Assembly: GCA_905221605.1 (NCBI GenBank)
Contig: CAJNDS010002316.1
Location: 16,001-80,000 of the forward strand
Source: Symbiodinium natans
Lineage: Eukaryota > Sar > Dinophyceae > Suessiales > Symbiodiniaceae
DNA: 64,000 nt
Direction of reading: 5' to 3'
Numbering within the stretch: position 1 is the first letter of the stretch; every line of letters starts with the position of its first letter. Positions 1 through 11,775 of this stretch are shown in pieces. A program made the translations under genes and the position numbers. The notes beneath the pieces are model-generated. The model was given only the letters and a program-made list of their open reading frames with translations, ran no database searches and was not told where the DNA came from.

Positions 1-22
1 CTAGGGTTTAGGGTTTAGGGGA
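1..22 (+). repeat. Telomere-like TTTAGGG units at window edge
   Basis: Three TTTAGGG-type units run in from the left edge. They match the plant/dinoflagellate telomere unit, but the array is short and continues into ordinary sequence, so it is an internal copy or the edge of one. Confidence 0.7.
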
Positions 23-1272
23 GTCTTTCTGATGTTCAACGAGGATGGCCCTTAAAGCCCTCTGAAAAAATATTCCCAAACATGCTCCTCTTAAGCCCAT
101 TTGAGGGAACATATCTCATGTCCCAAAACCCTACCGAGTCAGGGAATTTCCAATCCAAGGAGTCGGCCCCGGGTCGTTTGCCACAGAGTCCGCGTCCCAG
201 CCACAGTCCTGGGAATGAGAGCATTGCGCCTGCAAAGTTCACACCACCCTCGGAGAGGAAAAAAAAAAAGTGCAGGGGTTGCAACTTGGCTGCTGCTTAA
301 GACTGACGGGTTTAGGGTTTCGGGTTTCGGGTCTGTGAATACGGCTGACTGTGGCTGACTATACGATTCGCAGGGAGACTGGAGCTGTTCATCTTGGGGC
401 CCCCTCGAAGGATCACATCCTGTGTTCCTACACAGGACCTCCAAATCTTCTAGGTCTGCCTTTCCTCAATAGTTCCGCTTAGCACTCATCTCATGATTGG
501 GGGGCACCTTTCAGGGCGATGTACCTGCTGCCTCCGTGGGCTGTCATGGAGACAATGAGGCATCTGCCCAGGATCGGGGCAAGAGGGCGCGGCCACTTTC
601 CAGGCTTGAGGAAGCAGGCCTGAGGTTGAGAAGGCTACTGCACCAACTGTCCACCCTCATAAGTGGTCTGCCCACACAAATTGCATGCAAGAGGCTGAAG
701 GAACCCCAGCATCCAGAGCTCCACTTCATCATCGGGGCTCGCCGCCGCCCCCTGGGCCGAGACTTGAGGATCAAGGCTCAAAAAAAAACATGCAAAATGC
801 TGCACTGCCACGCCTCTGAGCAACCAGACAACATCGTCTCGTAATGCTCAGCTCCTTCCAAAGACCTGTTGTGACATCTGGGGTTCGATTCACCCAGCTG
901 CACTTATGTTCTCCGGACGGCCTTCCGCTGGGCAGCCCTCCCATCTTGTCCTGCAAGATTCTGACGACTGCCGTCTGAAACGCCTTAAGAATAGGGGATA
1001 GGATTAGGGGGACCCTTGGGGATAGAGAGCCTCTGAATAAGGTCCCTGTTTTAAGAGAGAGCCAGAAGAGGGTCAAGAAGGGGTTCCCTTTTAAGGGTCC
1101 CCCCTTATCCTACCTAGGAAAGAAGGCCAGACCACTGGAGTCTCCGAAGTTGCCCCATAGAGCCCTCAAAGGCCGTCCTGTACCTGCCCCTTCCACTCTG
1201 CACAGCCTTCTTGGCTGTGCTGGAATAGGGCCCCAAATGGCCTGCCGGGCTTGGCAAGATCATAGCAACTGC

Positions 1273-1313
1273 AAACCCTAAGCCCTAAACCCTAAACCCT
1301 AAACCCTAAACCC
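1273..1313 (-). repeat. CCCTAAA telomere-like array
   Basis: About six units of CCCTAAA, one of them the variant CCCTAAG, on the plus strand. It is the reverse orientation of the array at 1,488-1,576, and the two enclose about 170 bp. Confidence 0.85.
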
Positions 1314-1487
1314 AAAATGCCCCAATATCATACATGTACAGCTGCCAAGACACCTGCACAGGTTGCCCCAGCAGCCAAGCCACCCTGCCATGGGCTGCTG
1401 TCCCACGAAAAGCACGCTACACCACGCGACTCCGGCAACATGTGCAGCCTTCTTGGGCAGCCTGGGCACGGGGATGTCCTGACTTCC

Positions 1488-1576
1488 AGGGTTCAGGGTT
1501 CAGGGTTCAGGGTTCAGGGTTTAGGGCTTAGGGTTTAGGGTTTAGGGTTTAGGGTTTAGGGTTTAGGGTTTAGGGT
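1488..1576 (+). repeat. TTCAGGG/TTTAGGG telomere-like array
   Basis: The array begins with four TTCAGGG variant units and passes through TTTAGGGC into perfect TTTAGGG units. The sharp change from variant to canonical units suggests local unit-by-unit spread rather than a chromosome end. Confidence 0.88.
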
Positions 1577-2884
1577 AGTGGCATCTTGCAAGGTGCTACA
1601 GCACGCGAATAAGGCAGCTCCTGCCCCCAGCGGCATGCCACCGATCGCAATGAACCGGGCAACAACAGGAGAAGGCAGAGCACACGCAGTCAACTCTCCA
1701 TGGAGGAAGATGTGGGAACTGTAACCGAGCTGAGAGCAAAGATCCCTGATACCTATGCGTGCGCTAGTCGTTCTCGAGAACGCAAACTAAACGCAGAGCA
1801 GCTTGAGCATGCAGCTGCAGGCAGCTGCTTAGGCAGCGTCGAACGCAGGTATTCCATGCCATGAAGCACCTTCTTCAAACAAGGGGCCCAACAGACGAGG
1901 CAGTCTAAAGGATTCGCAGCACGAGTGGCGATAATGGATCTTGCATGAGTACACACATTGGCAAATGTCCTCAGTGCTACTGCAATCTCTGACACCTCTA
2001 AACCCTAAACCCGAAACCAAAAACTCATCTGGCAGTGGCAGATTTGGGCGACGATGTGCAATGTCCCCTCTCAGGGGGGGAACCATGGTCGCCTTCAATA
2101 AATCCTGAGGGGGCTGATCTCGATTCTGGGTCCTTCTGCCCTGAAAAGCTGCCACTGGGTTGGCACCTCTTTGATCCGAAAAATCTTGATGCAGCAGCCA
2201 TGTTCATAGTTTGGCATCCAATGCTGCTTCCCAAGCCTAGCGAAAGAGGTTGTGTAGGTTTTGGAAACGATAACACGCGCAGCATGGTCAAGACAACAGT
2301 GCAGTCGGCAAGTTCAAAGGCAACTGCTTCGGAAGCCATTGGCACGTTTCTTTCACAACTCTTCAAATTTAGATAGTTGGAGCTGTAGGCTCAGCGGGGT
2401 TTGGGGAAGGTATGCACCGTGGGGGTCCGCAGAACATGCAAATGCCCGCGGACTGAAATTTATGGCGAGAAGTATAGTGCGACGTAGCTTTCATCTCTAA
2501 AGTAGCACGCCAACGGGGCATCTGAGCATCCACATGCCTTGCAATGGAAGCTGCAGCCAGCAAGACGGCAAAGGGGAAGAGCAGCGAAGTTCTGACAGTT
2601 TTTCCGACGCCGGTCAAACGAACACTGTACTGTTCTAACCTGTCTCGGGCACGCATGCGGACCGAAAGTTAGCATCCCGTGTAACGCTTCTGGCACAGGA
2701 AGCATAGAAAAGCAAACAGTTAAACACTGAACCCGGCATAACCGGCCAAACTCCTAGTGGTTGCTTCTGGATGGGCAGGCGCAACTCACTGTAACCATGT
2801 TGCTTCCGGTTCAGACCGGTCACACAAACATGAGGCTGCGACAACCTTGAAATTTGAAATAAGTTGAAACTCCACATGATAGGG

Positions 2885-5800
2885 TCAAACTACCCAGGTG
2901 ACCTCTTGCTGCTTGGCAAGACGAGAGGGCATCCACTCAGAACTCTGGAACTCGGACTCCGCTTCCTGCGCATCCTCCGCGAAGTCGAATCCCACCACAT
3001 TGCCGGCCGCGTCGCGTAGACGACCTGCGACATGAACATGTCCATCTTTCCAGCCGTGTGAAGCCGAAAGCGCGTTCACCACTTCCTCCCGGAAGCTGCT
3101 AGTTTGGGATTCCGGGATGACTAGGAAGACAAATGACTAGTTTAGTAGAAGGGTTCAGGTCCTTCCCGAAGAAGTTGTGGTGAAGTGGCCCATCGAAGCC
3201 GTGGCCCCAGGTGATGCACTGGACACCGCCCACGAGCAGGATGTGGCAACGATCCAGCAGGACGTTGTAGACGCAGCCGGCGAAGCTGGGCAAGAGCGTG
3301 GAGCCAGGCAGGCGGAAGGCCGGTAGCCACTCGCTGCCCACCCGCACCGGATGTCTCGGCGTGAGCTTCAACCCGTCCGGCATGACCACCAAGGGCTTGC
3401 CGCAAGGCCGATCGATTTTGACCACGCAGCGCACGGTCGCAAAGCCGTCGGCCACTCGCACCTCCTCCCCAGCACGCAGGTCGCGCAGCTGCACAGACAC
3501 CTCTGCCAAGCCTTCCGCGGCAGAACGCAGGACCTGCACCGTGCTGGAGGGGTCGAAGCAGCCGCCGCCGGCACCGGCGTAGTAGGTGGTCATGTTCGGA
3601 GACGCAGGTGCCGGCGTAGCCTGCGAGCAGCTGGTGCGAGCTCGAGGAGCTTCCTGCCGCTTGGGCGGCGGGAGCTCGAGGAAGATCCGATCGCCCACGT
3701 CCCTCAAGGACCGGAACATGGCTCCGCCATACACCTGCAGACCCGGATCCATGAAGTTGGTGCACATCTGCAGCTGGTGCGAGCGTGTGAGGGCACGGAG
3801 GTAGTGCTTGCCCCAACGGTTGAAGCGCTGCTTTCCTTTGAGGGCCTTCGACATGCGACCATCAACATCGCTCCGCAGGGCCAGCAGTCGGCCATCAGGA
3901 GAGTCTGAGGGAGAACCTGAACCGGAAAGCCTTTGGCTCTCCTTCTCGGCCTCCGCCAACCGGCTGCTGAGCGCTGCCACTTGCTCGCCCGCGGCTTTGC
4001 CCTCGTTGCCCATTGCCGAAGCAATGGCGATGTGGCCTGTGCTGACGGCATCGGCCCGGGCTTCGGCCACCACAGCCTCAACGTTGGCTTTCAACGTCAA
4101 GGATGTCAAGGCCTTGCCACTGACCTCTTCAAGACCTGACAAGGTGGGAATGCTGAGCACGGCCTCCAGGTACACCTGGCCTTCTTCGGGCTGGCCTTCG
4201 GGCTGGGGCAGCAGCAGCCCTACCACGACGTCGCGGCTTTGGCCATATTGCAAGGGCCCCAGGTGGACAGCACGACCCCAACTCTCGTCGTTCTCCTTGA
4301 AGCAGCCCATGACAGGCCCAGCGAGCTGCGCTCCATTCATCGGCATGAGGCTGAGGGTGACGCTCTGAGAGAAGGTGCTGAGGACGTTGGCCACGCTGTT
4401 CACGAAGGTCGTCCCAACGATGACCGCATCCGGGATGAAGGCGTAGGTGCCATGACCTTCTTCCGCCAGCTCAAGAAGGAGCTCGCTGTCCAGACTGTAG
4501 CCAAAGCCGAAGGTGTTCAGCTGGAAATGGAAGCCTGGATGCGTGTCCTTGTAATCGGCCAACTCCCGCAAGTGTCCTCGTGGTGGCTTGATGTTGGGCT
4601 GGCCATCGGTCAGGAGGAGGATGGCCTGATGTCGCTTTGAGCTGGCGGCCCCCTCGCGAAGAGCATCCATGGCAGCCTTCATGCCTCCCCAGATGTTCGT
4701 TTGGCCCCCCGGTCGCAAGCCATCAAGGGCCTCCAACGCCAGCTCCTGGCCACGGTCGCACATGTCCGTGAGGGCCAGGGCCGTTCGCTGCTTGTCGTCG
4801 AAGGCCACGAGAGCCAGGCGATCTTGGGGCCCCAGCGCCTTGATCACCGTCTTCACAGCATGCTTCACGATGTCAAGCACCGACAGACCATCATCCTTGA
4901 CATTGCCATCTGCATCTTCGTACGTTGCCATGCTCCCCATGGAACCAGAGACGTCGACCAGGCAGCAGACCTTGGTAGGGGGTGGGTATGCCCTGAGAGC
5001 AGCGGCTTATGACATCCCTTCTTCTGGATGTGCACTTTGTCAGGTCCTAGTAACCCCTGGGCCAGGAGGTGCTCCATGTTACATTGTGAACGGGCCCCCC
5101 CCCCCCACTGACCCAGGTAGAAGAGAACGAGGTGCCCAAAAAAACTTTCAACCCAACATTGGAAACAAAGCATCTGCGTGTGCTACGGTTGCGACAGCAT
5201 GTGAGTACTGGACAAATGCACAAGGCAGCGACATCTGCCGGCTCCCGCTTCATGAGGTCGGCAACATCAGCACTGATCATGACCTTCGCCTCGCCCGCAC
5301 AGGTTTGGTCTTTGCACGGCTCGATCTTCAATTTCACCAGGTCCTGGTCACCAGCCGGCTCATCTTCGGACCAGTCGTCGTCCTCTGCAGCTCCGTTCAC
5401 AGTGCCATCGAGCTTCTCTAGAAGGTCGGGATGCATGGCCTGGGCCACTGGCTCTAAGCTTCTCTTCACTGCATCCGACGCCGACACAGACGACACCTCC
5501 CTGCCGCAACGAAAGACCTGCTGGATCTCCCGCACCGGACCACGGCAGATGGGACAGCAGCCGGAATGCTGCTGAACAGCCACGAGGCACTCCCGGCAGC
5601 CACACTGGTGCCCACAGGGGCTCACAAGGAAGTCTGCCGGCTCATCGAAGCAGATCGAGCAGGAATGCTGGGAATGCTGGGAATGGGGCACTTCGGCCGT
5701 CTCTTGCTCAGGGGCTTCGAGATGGTCCAAGGCGCGACAGATCTTCTGGAAGATGACCTGGGGCTCGAGCGCGGCGTCGAGCTTCCAGACCTCAGCTATT

Positions 5801-6655
5801 GTTAAGGCGCATGTGCCGAAGCCGAATGCCCCCCAAGAGGGAGCGGTGGCATTCAACAAGGGCAGGACTGAGCCTGAAACGCGGCCAGAGAAGAAGGGCA
5901 GCACCCGCCGGACGTGCGCCTTGAAGACCTCTGCGGCGGCTTTCTTCTTCGTGGTTGATCTTGCTTTGGGCTTTGGGGGGTCCGGGCCCTTCTCTTCACG
6001 TGCCCAGAGAAACACATGAAAACTGCAGCCCTGTTATCACTGCTGTTATCACTGCTGTTGTCACTGCTGTGCTGTCCTCGATGCGCTGCCGGAAGGAGTG
6101 CTCATCGTCGCGGTCGCGAGGGACCAGATGCGGCAGGACGTCCGAAGGCGGCGGGACAAACTCCAAGTGGTAGATCTCCCCCGTCCGTGGATCGATTCGC
6201 CGCTGCGCGGCCCTCTGAATAAGGCTCTTCTCAGGCACCTGTAGAAAAAACACGCCCTCGACTCTGACCTGCTTGAGCAGCGCCTGCGCCTGATCCGTCG
6301 TGCGTGGGAAGCCATCCAAAAGGCAGCCACGTTCCCGCACATCCGGCTGCTGCAGGCGATCTTGCACCAGGCTGACCACCATGTCGTCAGGCACGAAGCA
6401 GCCCTTGTCAAGGTAGTCCTTGGCCCGAAAGCCCAGCTCGGTGCGCCGCTCTACCAAGTCTCGGAACACATCCCCTGTAGAGAGGTGCACAAGGCCATAC
6501 CTTGCGGCCAGGAGCTTACACTGCGTGCCCTTGCCTGACGCCGGAGGGCCCATGACCAAGAAGCAGCGCCCTGGGAAGCGTTGCGGTGGCCCTGGCGGAT
6601 TCTGCGCAGCTGTCGCATACGGAGCATTCTGCGCGGGGGTGACGGTTGTGGCCAT
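2885..6655 (-). CDS. Adenylate kinase-RING-vWA-Vint fusion protein (multi-exon)
   Basis: Reading leftwards on the minus strand, exon 1 (from ATG 6,655; the frame is open to 6,742) carries an adenylate kinase: P-loop GPPASGKGTQ at about residues 36-45, DGFPRT, and a LID with RRIDPRTGEIYH. The kinase C-terminus (VWKLDAALEPQVIFQKICRALD region) lies after an intron of about 135 bp near 5,943-6,077, in the same exon as a C3HC4-type RING (CSICFDEPADF...CGHQCGC...CPICRG, about 5,520-5,660). A second intron (about 5,220-4,972) leads into a vWA domain with MIDAS motif DVSGSMGS. It is followed by a Vwaint-like region and a Hint/Vint domain: start GGCF, TPRHP motif, end HHNFFG. The last piece (3,082-2,885) needs one more short intron. 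RING plus vWA-Vint is a known eukaryotic layout. The adenylate kinase joined to it is unusual. The kinase fold is completed only in the RING exon, which argues for one gene. Exact splice sites are inferred. N-terminus may be mitochondrial-like if an upstream start is used. Confidence 0.72.
5943..6077 (-). other. Putative intron with 9-12 bp repeats
   Basis: The region interrupts the adenylate kinase fold between FRQRIEDS and VFKAHVRR. It contains repeated CAGTGATAA/CAGTGACAA units (on the minus strand) and ends in a CGCCGCAG acceptor-like site. The donor appears to be GC-type, which dinoflagellates commonly use. Boundaries are approximate. Confidence 0.5.
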
Positions 6656-7279
6656 CAATTGACGCAACTGATGTCGCGGAGTCGGGGCTGAATGAAACAC
6701 GGATTGAGCCAAACTCGGCAGAACTCGCCTCAGCTGCTGCAAAGCTCTGAAGTTGATGGGAATTGATTCGGATCTGCACTCAAGATGGCTTTAAACCTTC
6801 CCTTTACCTTTTTGTGGCACCTGCCCGAACCGTTTGGAAGAGCTGCAATCCGATCCCCTCCCACAAAAACCACGCCAAACAGGAAAAGGCTTGCAAACCC
6901 ATTTCCTGGACACCCCCCCTTGAACCCAACATAATCATACAAGAATGAAGATATATTACTAAGACCATATCTGAGTAGATGAGATACTTGATTCAAGCAA
7001 CTTGTTCAGATCCTTCGAGGCAACACGTTGGTAAGCCAGTGAAGCTTTTCTCTCTATTGAAAGACGCCGCATGTCGCAGCTCGGGCATTGTGACCTGAGC
7101 AAAACCTTGCAGACCAAATGAACTCGAAAGTTAGGATCATATGCTTGGTACTCCTGCAAGCCCGGCGTATGTATATACTGTGTGTAATATATATGTATAC
7201 ATATATGTGGGGAATTGCACTGTTGTCAGGATTTTGTTGTTTATTTGGGGTTCTTTTTGGTTTTTTGTTGTTTTCGTAC

Positions 7280-7394
7280 GGAAGGATGGACGGCAGGAAG
7301 GAAGGAAGGAAGGAAGGAAGGAGGAAGGAAGGCAGGAAGCAAGGGAGCAAGGGAGCAAGGGAGCAAGGGAGCAAGGGAGCAAGGAAGCAAGGAT
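7280..7394 (+). repeat. GAAG and GGAGCAA simple repeats
   Basis: A purine-rich tract with GAAG units, then about seven units of GGAGCAAG. Long reading frames seen here on both strands are only translations of the repeat. The surrounding 6,743-7,810 region shows no supported gene. Confidence 0.9.
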
Positions 7395-7810
7395 TGTTTA
7401 CACGCATAGCCGAGTTGACCCTGGGAGCCCTGCATCCGGAAGCCCGAAGCGCTTCAGCCTACCATTCTTCAACACCTACACTTTCACTCAGCCATAAGAG
7501 CAAGAAGGGCATCACTTTTGGCAGGGTTATCTGGGTTGGGGTCAAGGATTTCAAGGATCTCGAAGTACAACACATTTACAGATTTTCCTCCTCAAGACCC
7601 CACGGATTCAACACTAAGCCCAGAAAATCGAAAGCGCGACATCCGAAGCCGTAACATGCAACTGCAGTCGCAGCCACGCCAAGCTTTTACGGCCACCCAG
7701 CAAGCTTCAGAAAGCTTCAGGGGTGTGCCATAACCAATCGCTCTCTGAGCAGATCGGATTTCAGCAAAGAGGACACGAGCTCCCTGGGAAAATGCTCGAT
7801 ACATGCTGTT

Positions 7811-8425
7811 TCAAGAAACTACGACTACAGTCGCCTGAACTACACCTGGCACTGCTGTGACTTTGTCAGCGGTTACCATCACGATATCTGAAGGCATGTT
7901 CTGCTGTTGTGGTGAAGAGGAGTTGTTCTCCCCTCGTTGCCACACCACGGGGATGTTCAGACCGTTGTTAAACTCCACCCTGCCATTTTGGAAATCTGTC
8001 TTCGTGAACACCGTGCCGATGTAATCCAAGTAGATCTCTTTCTCCGGCCCACGGTAAAAATGGAAGTGCTCCGTGCACGGCGGGTTGGGTTGCTCACCCC
8101 CAAATGTAAGACGAGTGCCACCGGACAAGGTGTAACGGTCATCTTGCACATGCACGGTCGTGTACATGATGTCATGGGACGATCCCTCCGGGGGAACTAT
8201 CTTCCAGCTGCCTTCCAAGTTCCTCAACAGCTCCTGCGCCTCTTCCTCGGGAAGTGGCACGGAGTCGTGAGGTATGCCGCGGCAGAAAGGGTCGGGGAAT
8301 GGGTCCTTATGAAGGCATTTGCAGCAAGGTGGTGGTGGGCGCTTGAACCTCAGCATCTCAGGGTGAGTGGGCATTCGCTTGGAGAAAGGCTTCGAGGACC
8401 ACACAGGCTCGGTGATGTAGTCCAT
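7811..8425 (-). CDS. Hypothetical protein, 204 aa
   Basis: A clean ATG-started ORF of 204 residues with a normal codon look. The N-terminal 60 residues are rich in Pro and Cys (PPPPCCKCLHKDPFPDPFCRG), which may bind metal. The next 100 residues look like a small beta-rich domain (LEGSWKIVPPEG ... TVHVQDDRYTLSGGTRLTFGG ... IYLDYIGTVF ... VEFNNGLNIPVVWQRG), similar in style to short WxR-type beta-sheet domains common in dinoflagellate predictions. No known catalytic motif. The hydrophobic tail after about residue 170 may be intron read-through. No clear link with the fusion gene 1.1 kb downstream on the same strand. Confidence 0.55.
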   Translation of the reverse strand: MDYITEPVWSSKPFSKRMPTHPEMLRFKRPPPPCCKCLHKDPFPDPFCRGIPHDSVPLPEEEAQELLRNLEGSWKIVPPEGSSHDIMYTTVHVQDDRYTLSGGTRLTFGGEQPNPPCTEHFHFYRGPEKEIYLDYIGTVFTKTDFQNGRVEFNNGLNIPVVWQRGENNSSSPQQQNMPSDIVMVTADKVTAVPGVVQATVVVVS

Positions 8426-8890
8426 GGCAGCAGCTGTTGATATCGAAACTGCTTTAAGCGTGAAGAAGCGACGTCACAAGAATTCAGTGTAACCCTTACA
8501 TCCAGAATTTTTGCGGATGCTCCTGAGAAGAATGCGAAGTGTGGTGCTGCACGCACCTGTGCCTCAGGACTACGGGCTTGCCAATTCTTGAGAACAAAGA
8601 GTGTCCTGCATCGAGCTTCTGGCCTCGGACCTCGCAAGTTCCACCCCTCTGACTGCAAGCGCTCACTGCTTGTTGGGGACACCCTTAGCCCGGAAGAAAC
8701 CTCAGTGCTTAGGCCTACGCTGTACGGAGCCGCGCCACACAGAGCCAGTCCCACATTCAGAAATCACGACATGCTGAAGCTCGGACAGCTGAACAAGAAT
8801 CCTTCCTCGCAATCGTTCCACAAGCAACAGATGCAAAAGTCGCCAGGCGCGGCGTCTGGAGCGGCGAAATTTTTTTAAAGAAAAAGAAGA

Positions 8891-8919
8891 AGGCGCGCGC
8901 GCGCGAAGCGCGCGCGCCT
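8891..8919. repeat. Perfect GC hairpin
   Basis: Twelve-base arms AGGCGCGCGCGC and GCGCGCGCGCCT around a GCGAA loop. Alternating CG could also adopt Z-DNA. Confidence 0.85.
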
Positions 8920-8978
8920 GGAGCGGCAACGGGCGGAGCCCTTCACCTTAAGCCAGAAGCCTTCGTGTTACTGAAGCC

Positions 8979-9168
8979 GGCCGCTCCAAAAGCCGCGTGT
9001 AATAAAGACGTGCCCGGAGCAACCAACCAGACTTGGAGTCTTGAGATCTAGTCCGCAAGCACAAGCACATCCCCAAGACTGCCCAAGCACCCGCCGCTCC
9101 AGAGGCCGCGTCTTATAAAGGCGGTGCAACCTGCCGCTTCAGAGGCCGCGTCTAATAAAGACGGCGCC
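8979..9168 (+). repeat. Three copies of a degenerate 35-bp unit
   Basis: The unit resembles GCCGCTCCAGAGGCCGCG followed by TCTAATAAAGACGGCGC, at about 8,979, 9,092 and 9,132. Each copy contains an AATAAAG or TATAAAG core bracketed by GC-rich inverted segments. Confidence 0.65.
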
Positions 9169-10405
9169 TGGCAGCTGAAGTCCTGACCCTTTCGGCGATC
9201 AACAACAAAGCGAAACACAAAGGCAGCAACCTCTCAAGCTATCAACCGGCCTTGACCTGGGACAAGCAACTCTGCCGAAACAAACCCAAACCCACACAGC
9301 CGGTCTTCCTTGTTTGGCGCTTTTTTTTGAACCGTCGCCTCTTTACTACATCAGCAGCGCAGTAAGGCGCGAAAACCAAAGCAAGCACACACCAAAAACC
9401 ACAAAAACCCGCAGCAACCCGCCAAAACCAAAACGCCAAACGTCTAGGTGTCCCCCGCGCTCAATACTCGAAGTCGTCGCAGAAATCCAGGTGTAATCAA
9501 GCAGCGCAGAGCATGCGGGGGAGTCGCAAAATGCGACAGTTTGCCAGATCATCAAAACCACCATCATGAAGCCACTGGTGCAACGAAGGTCAGTACGGAA
9601 AGCAGTAAACCGAAGAAGGACAGCGAAGTTACCGACCAACACGGGCAGGTACCAGGCACACAGTCGCGAAAAGGGAAGGTAGCCACCATGGGGCGCGTGC
9701 TGGCCAGAACAGCAGATGCAAGACCAGCCCAGGGCACCCCATGGTGGTCAGCCAGTGAAGCAACCCCGAGCAACAGCCAACACAACTTGCGGCTCTGTTA
9801 TTGGAGGCCGAGGCGGACGCAATCTCTGGAGCGGCAGACTTTTAGGGTTTAGGGCAAAGCCCTCCTAGTTTCCCAGAGAGGAAGCCTGCGAGTAACAGCT
9901 GCCGATTCCAAGGGGAATACTACCAGACAGCAGTCAAACCCTTACTCTGGCCCGCAGCAGAGGAAAGGCCAGCGCACACCCCATGGTGGTCAGCCAGTGG
10001 GGACTTAACAGCAAGAACAGCGGATGTAACACCAGCCCAGGGAACCTGGGGCCGCAGTCAGCAGAGTCCAGAAACAAGATGGAGCAACAAGCCCATTAAT
10101 CACATTTCCGAGAACCCTAGAGAACATTTCTTGAATTGCCACTCTGGGAGCGATAAGATTGGGCAAGGAAGACTGATCCATGTTAGAGCAAGGGATGAGG
10201 ATCACCCCTTGTCCAAACAACGAATTGCTAGTGCAATTTGGCACAAGGATGACCTTGAAACACATTTCCTATCATTGACAGACAGGCACCCATTATGACT
10301 GTTAAATGTGAGGATGTTCCCAACTCGTGAAGCTGCATGTGTCCAGACATTTCTTAGCCAAAATGAAGCCTTTTAAGGTTGGAGATTGCCAGAAAACCTT
10401 CCTGA

Positions 10406-10410
10406 GTAAC
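10406..10410 (+). repeat. Left 5-bp target duplication of outer fold-back element
   Basis: GTAAC directly abuts the left terminal repeat and occurs again at 22,309-22,313. Removing one copy joins the flanks in an open frame. Confidence 0.6.
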
Positions 10411-10452
10411 ATGTATAAGTAAGGGGGCACTTATGGTACAGCCTTTTGTGCT

Positions 10453-10533
10453 GCAACGTCACTACAACGTCACTACAACGTCACTACAACGTCACTACAA
10501 CGTCACTACAACGTCACTACAACGTCACTACAG
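10453..10533 (+). repeat. 11-bp minisatellite GTCACTACAAC
   Basis: Seven near-perfect units of GTCACTACAAC in the left outer arm, the inverse of the 22,068-22,235 array. Confidence 0.92.
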
Positions 10534-10555
10534 CCCCTTTTTCAGCAGCACTCCG

Positions 10556-10755
10556 TTGTGACCGCAATCGCGTTGTGACCGCGTTGTGACCGCGTTGTGA
10601 CCGCAACTGCGCTGTGACGTGACCGTGTTGTGACGGTGTTGTGACTGCGTTGTGACCGCGTTGTGACCGCGTTGTGACCGCAATCGCGCTGTGACGTGAC
10701 CGTTGTTGTGACCGCGTCATTGTGACCGCGTTGTAACCGCGTTGTGACCGCAAGG
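10556..10755 (+). repeat. 11-bp minisatellite GTTGTGACCGC (degenerate)
   Basis: About sixteen units of GTTGTGACCGC with insertions such as AATCGC. It matches the 21,896-22,057 array on the other strand. Confidence 0.88.
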
Positions 10756-11775
10756 TGTTGTCAAAATGGAGCGAAAAAGAATTTCGTTTATATTTCAATA
10801 ACAAGTCAAATATGAGCCAACAATGACTCAATGATTTAATAATGTTGCAATCTTTGCTGGAAGCAGAAGTAGCAGCAGTAGAAGAGCAGTTTGCAGCAGT
10901 AGGCAGACTTCGAAGAAACTCCAAAAAGACTGCAGTCTTCACCGTAAAAGATTCCATAAAGACTGAGTCTCTCACCGAGTCTCTGCAGCGAGTGCTGCTT
11001 TTGCATTGTACTGCAGTTTCCACTGTTCTTTGCGGTAGAGCAGCAGTGCAGCAGTAGTGGGTGGCAGCGCAAAGGCAGTTGCGGCAGGGCAGAAGGGCGG
11101 AGTGACAGTGCAGAGCAGCAGTGGCAGGGCAGCTGTGGCAAGGGTTTGATTTCGAGGTTCGCTCGGTTTGACCCCGGGGCTCAGCCGGACCCGGTTTAGC
11201 ATCGCAGCGCTGTGGATCGTCCACGTTATTCTTGGATTGAGTGCAGGTTCGACAAGAAATTGGAAAACCCAGTGTCTCGTTGTGTTCTTCGTTCGCGCGC
11301 AGGAAAGCTTGAGGAGTGTAGGCAGCGATCGCCCACATGGTTCCTCGATGAGGTTCGACTTTGTGAAAGCGTTCTCGTGCATCGAAGCTACAGCTCGATC
11401 GTGCAAGTCAACAAAGCCGTCGATTCACCTGCAGCATCTTCAATCCACACGCGACCTCCTGTGAAAGTGCCCAGAGTGATTGCATGGTTCATATGACCCT
11501 GCAGATTTTTGACATCACGGTGGAGGCCCATGTTAGGGTTGCGAAGCAGTGCGATAGACGTCCACGTTTTGTCGGGGAGCGGTTTTTCAAGAAAGAGTTG
11601 ATGGCGAGGCAGACCGTCCGCGCCGAGAATGCTTTGGAAACGCCTACGATGCCGCCGTAACCGACCAAGCCCAGAGTGCAGTATCTTTCATAAGCTCCAG
11701 GTCCTATGGCGGATTGTTCGACCGCGATGCTTCCATTCGCTCGACCACAGGTCCAGAAGCTGCGCAAGGTTTTGC

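Larger units (their letters stand above)
23..2884. other. Stretch without a supported gene
   Basis: Short overlapping ORFs occur on both strands, none with a recognisable motif or a consistent coding look. The only clear structures are the two telomere-like arrays listed separately and a short CTAAACCCTAAACCC remnant near 1,997-2,012. Small exons cannot be excluded. Confidence 0.5.
8426..10405. other. Non-coding stretch with short dispersed repeats
   Basis: No ORF here carries a motif. The stretch holds a GC hairpin, three degenerate copies of a 35-bp unit (listed separately), and two related segments at 9,704-9,760 and 9,977-10,047 sharing CCATGGTGGTCAGCCAGTG and AGACCAGCCCAGGG-like blocks. 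The last part, about 10,310-10,410, may be coding sequence of the LINE resumed at 22,314. Confidence 0.5.
10411..11170 (+). repeat. Left inverted arm, outer fold-back element
   Basis: It pairs with 21,225-22,308 on the opposite strand. Its inner half (10,757-11,020) is an inverted copy of 21,600-21,895. Confidence 0.75.

Noticed and set aside
1-22. Window start as a true chromosome end
   Set aside because: Only three units, in the G-rich orientation pointing into the sequence, whereas a left chromosome end would show CCCTAAA on this strand.
2035-2376. 113-codon plus-strand ORF with an equally long minus-strand partner
   Set aside because: Both strands open over the same bases, no motif, and no way to choose between them.
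10440-10540. CRISPR-like appearance of regularly spaced short repeats
   Set aside because: Units are contiguous 11-bp tandem repeats with no spacers, in a eukaryotic genome.
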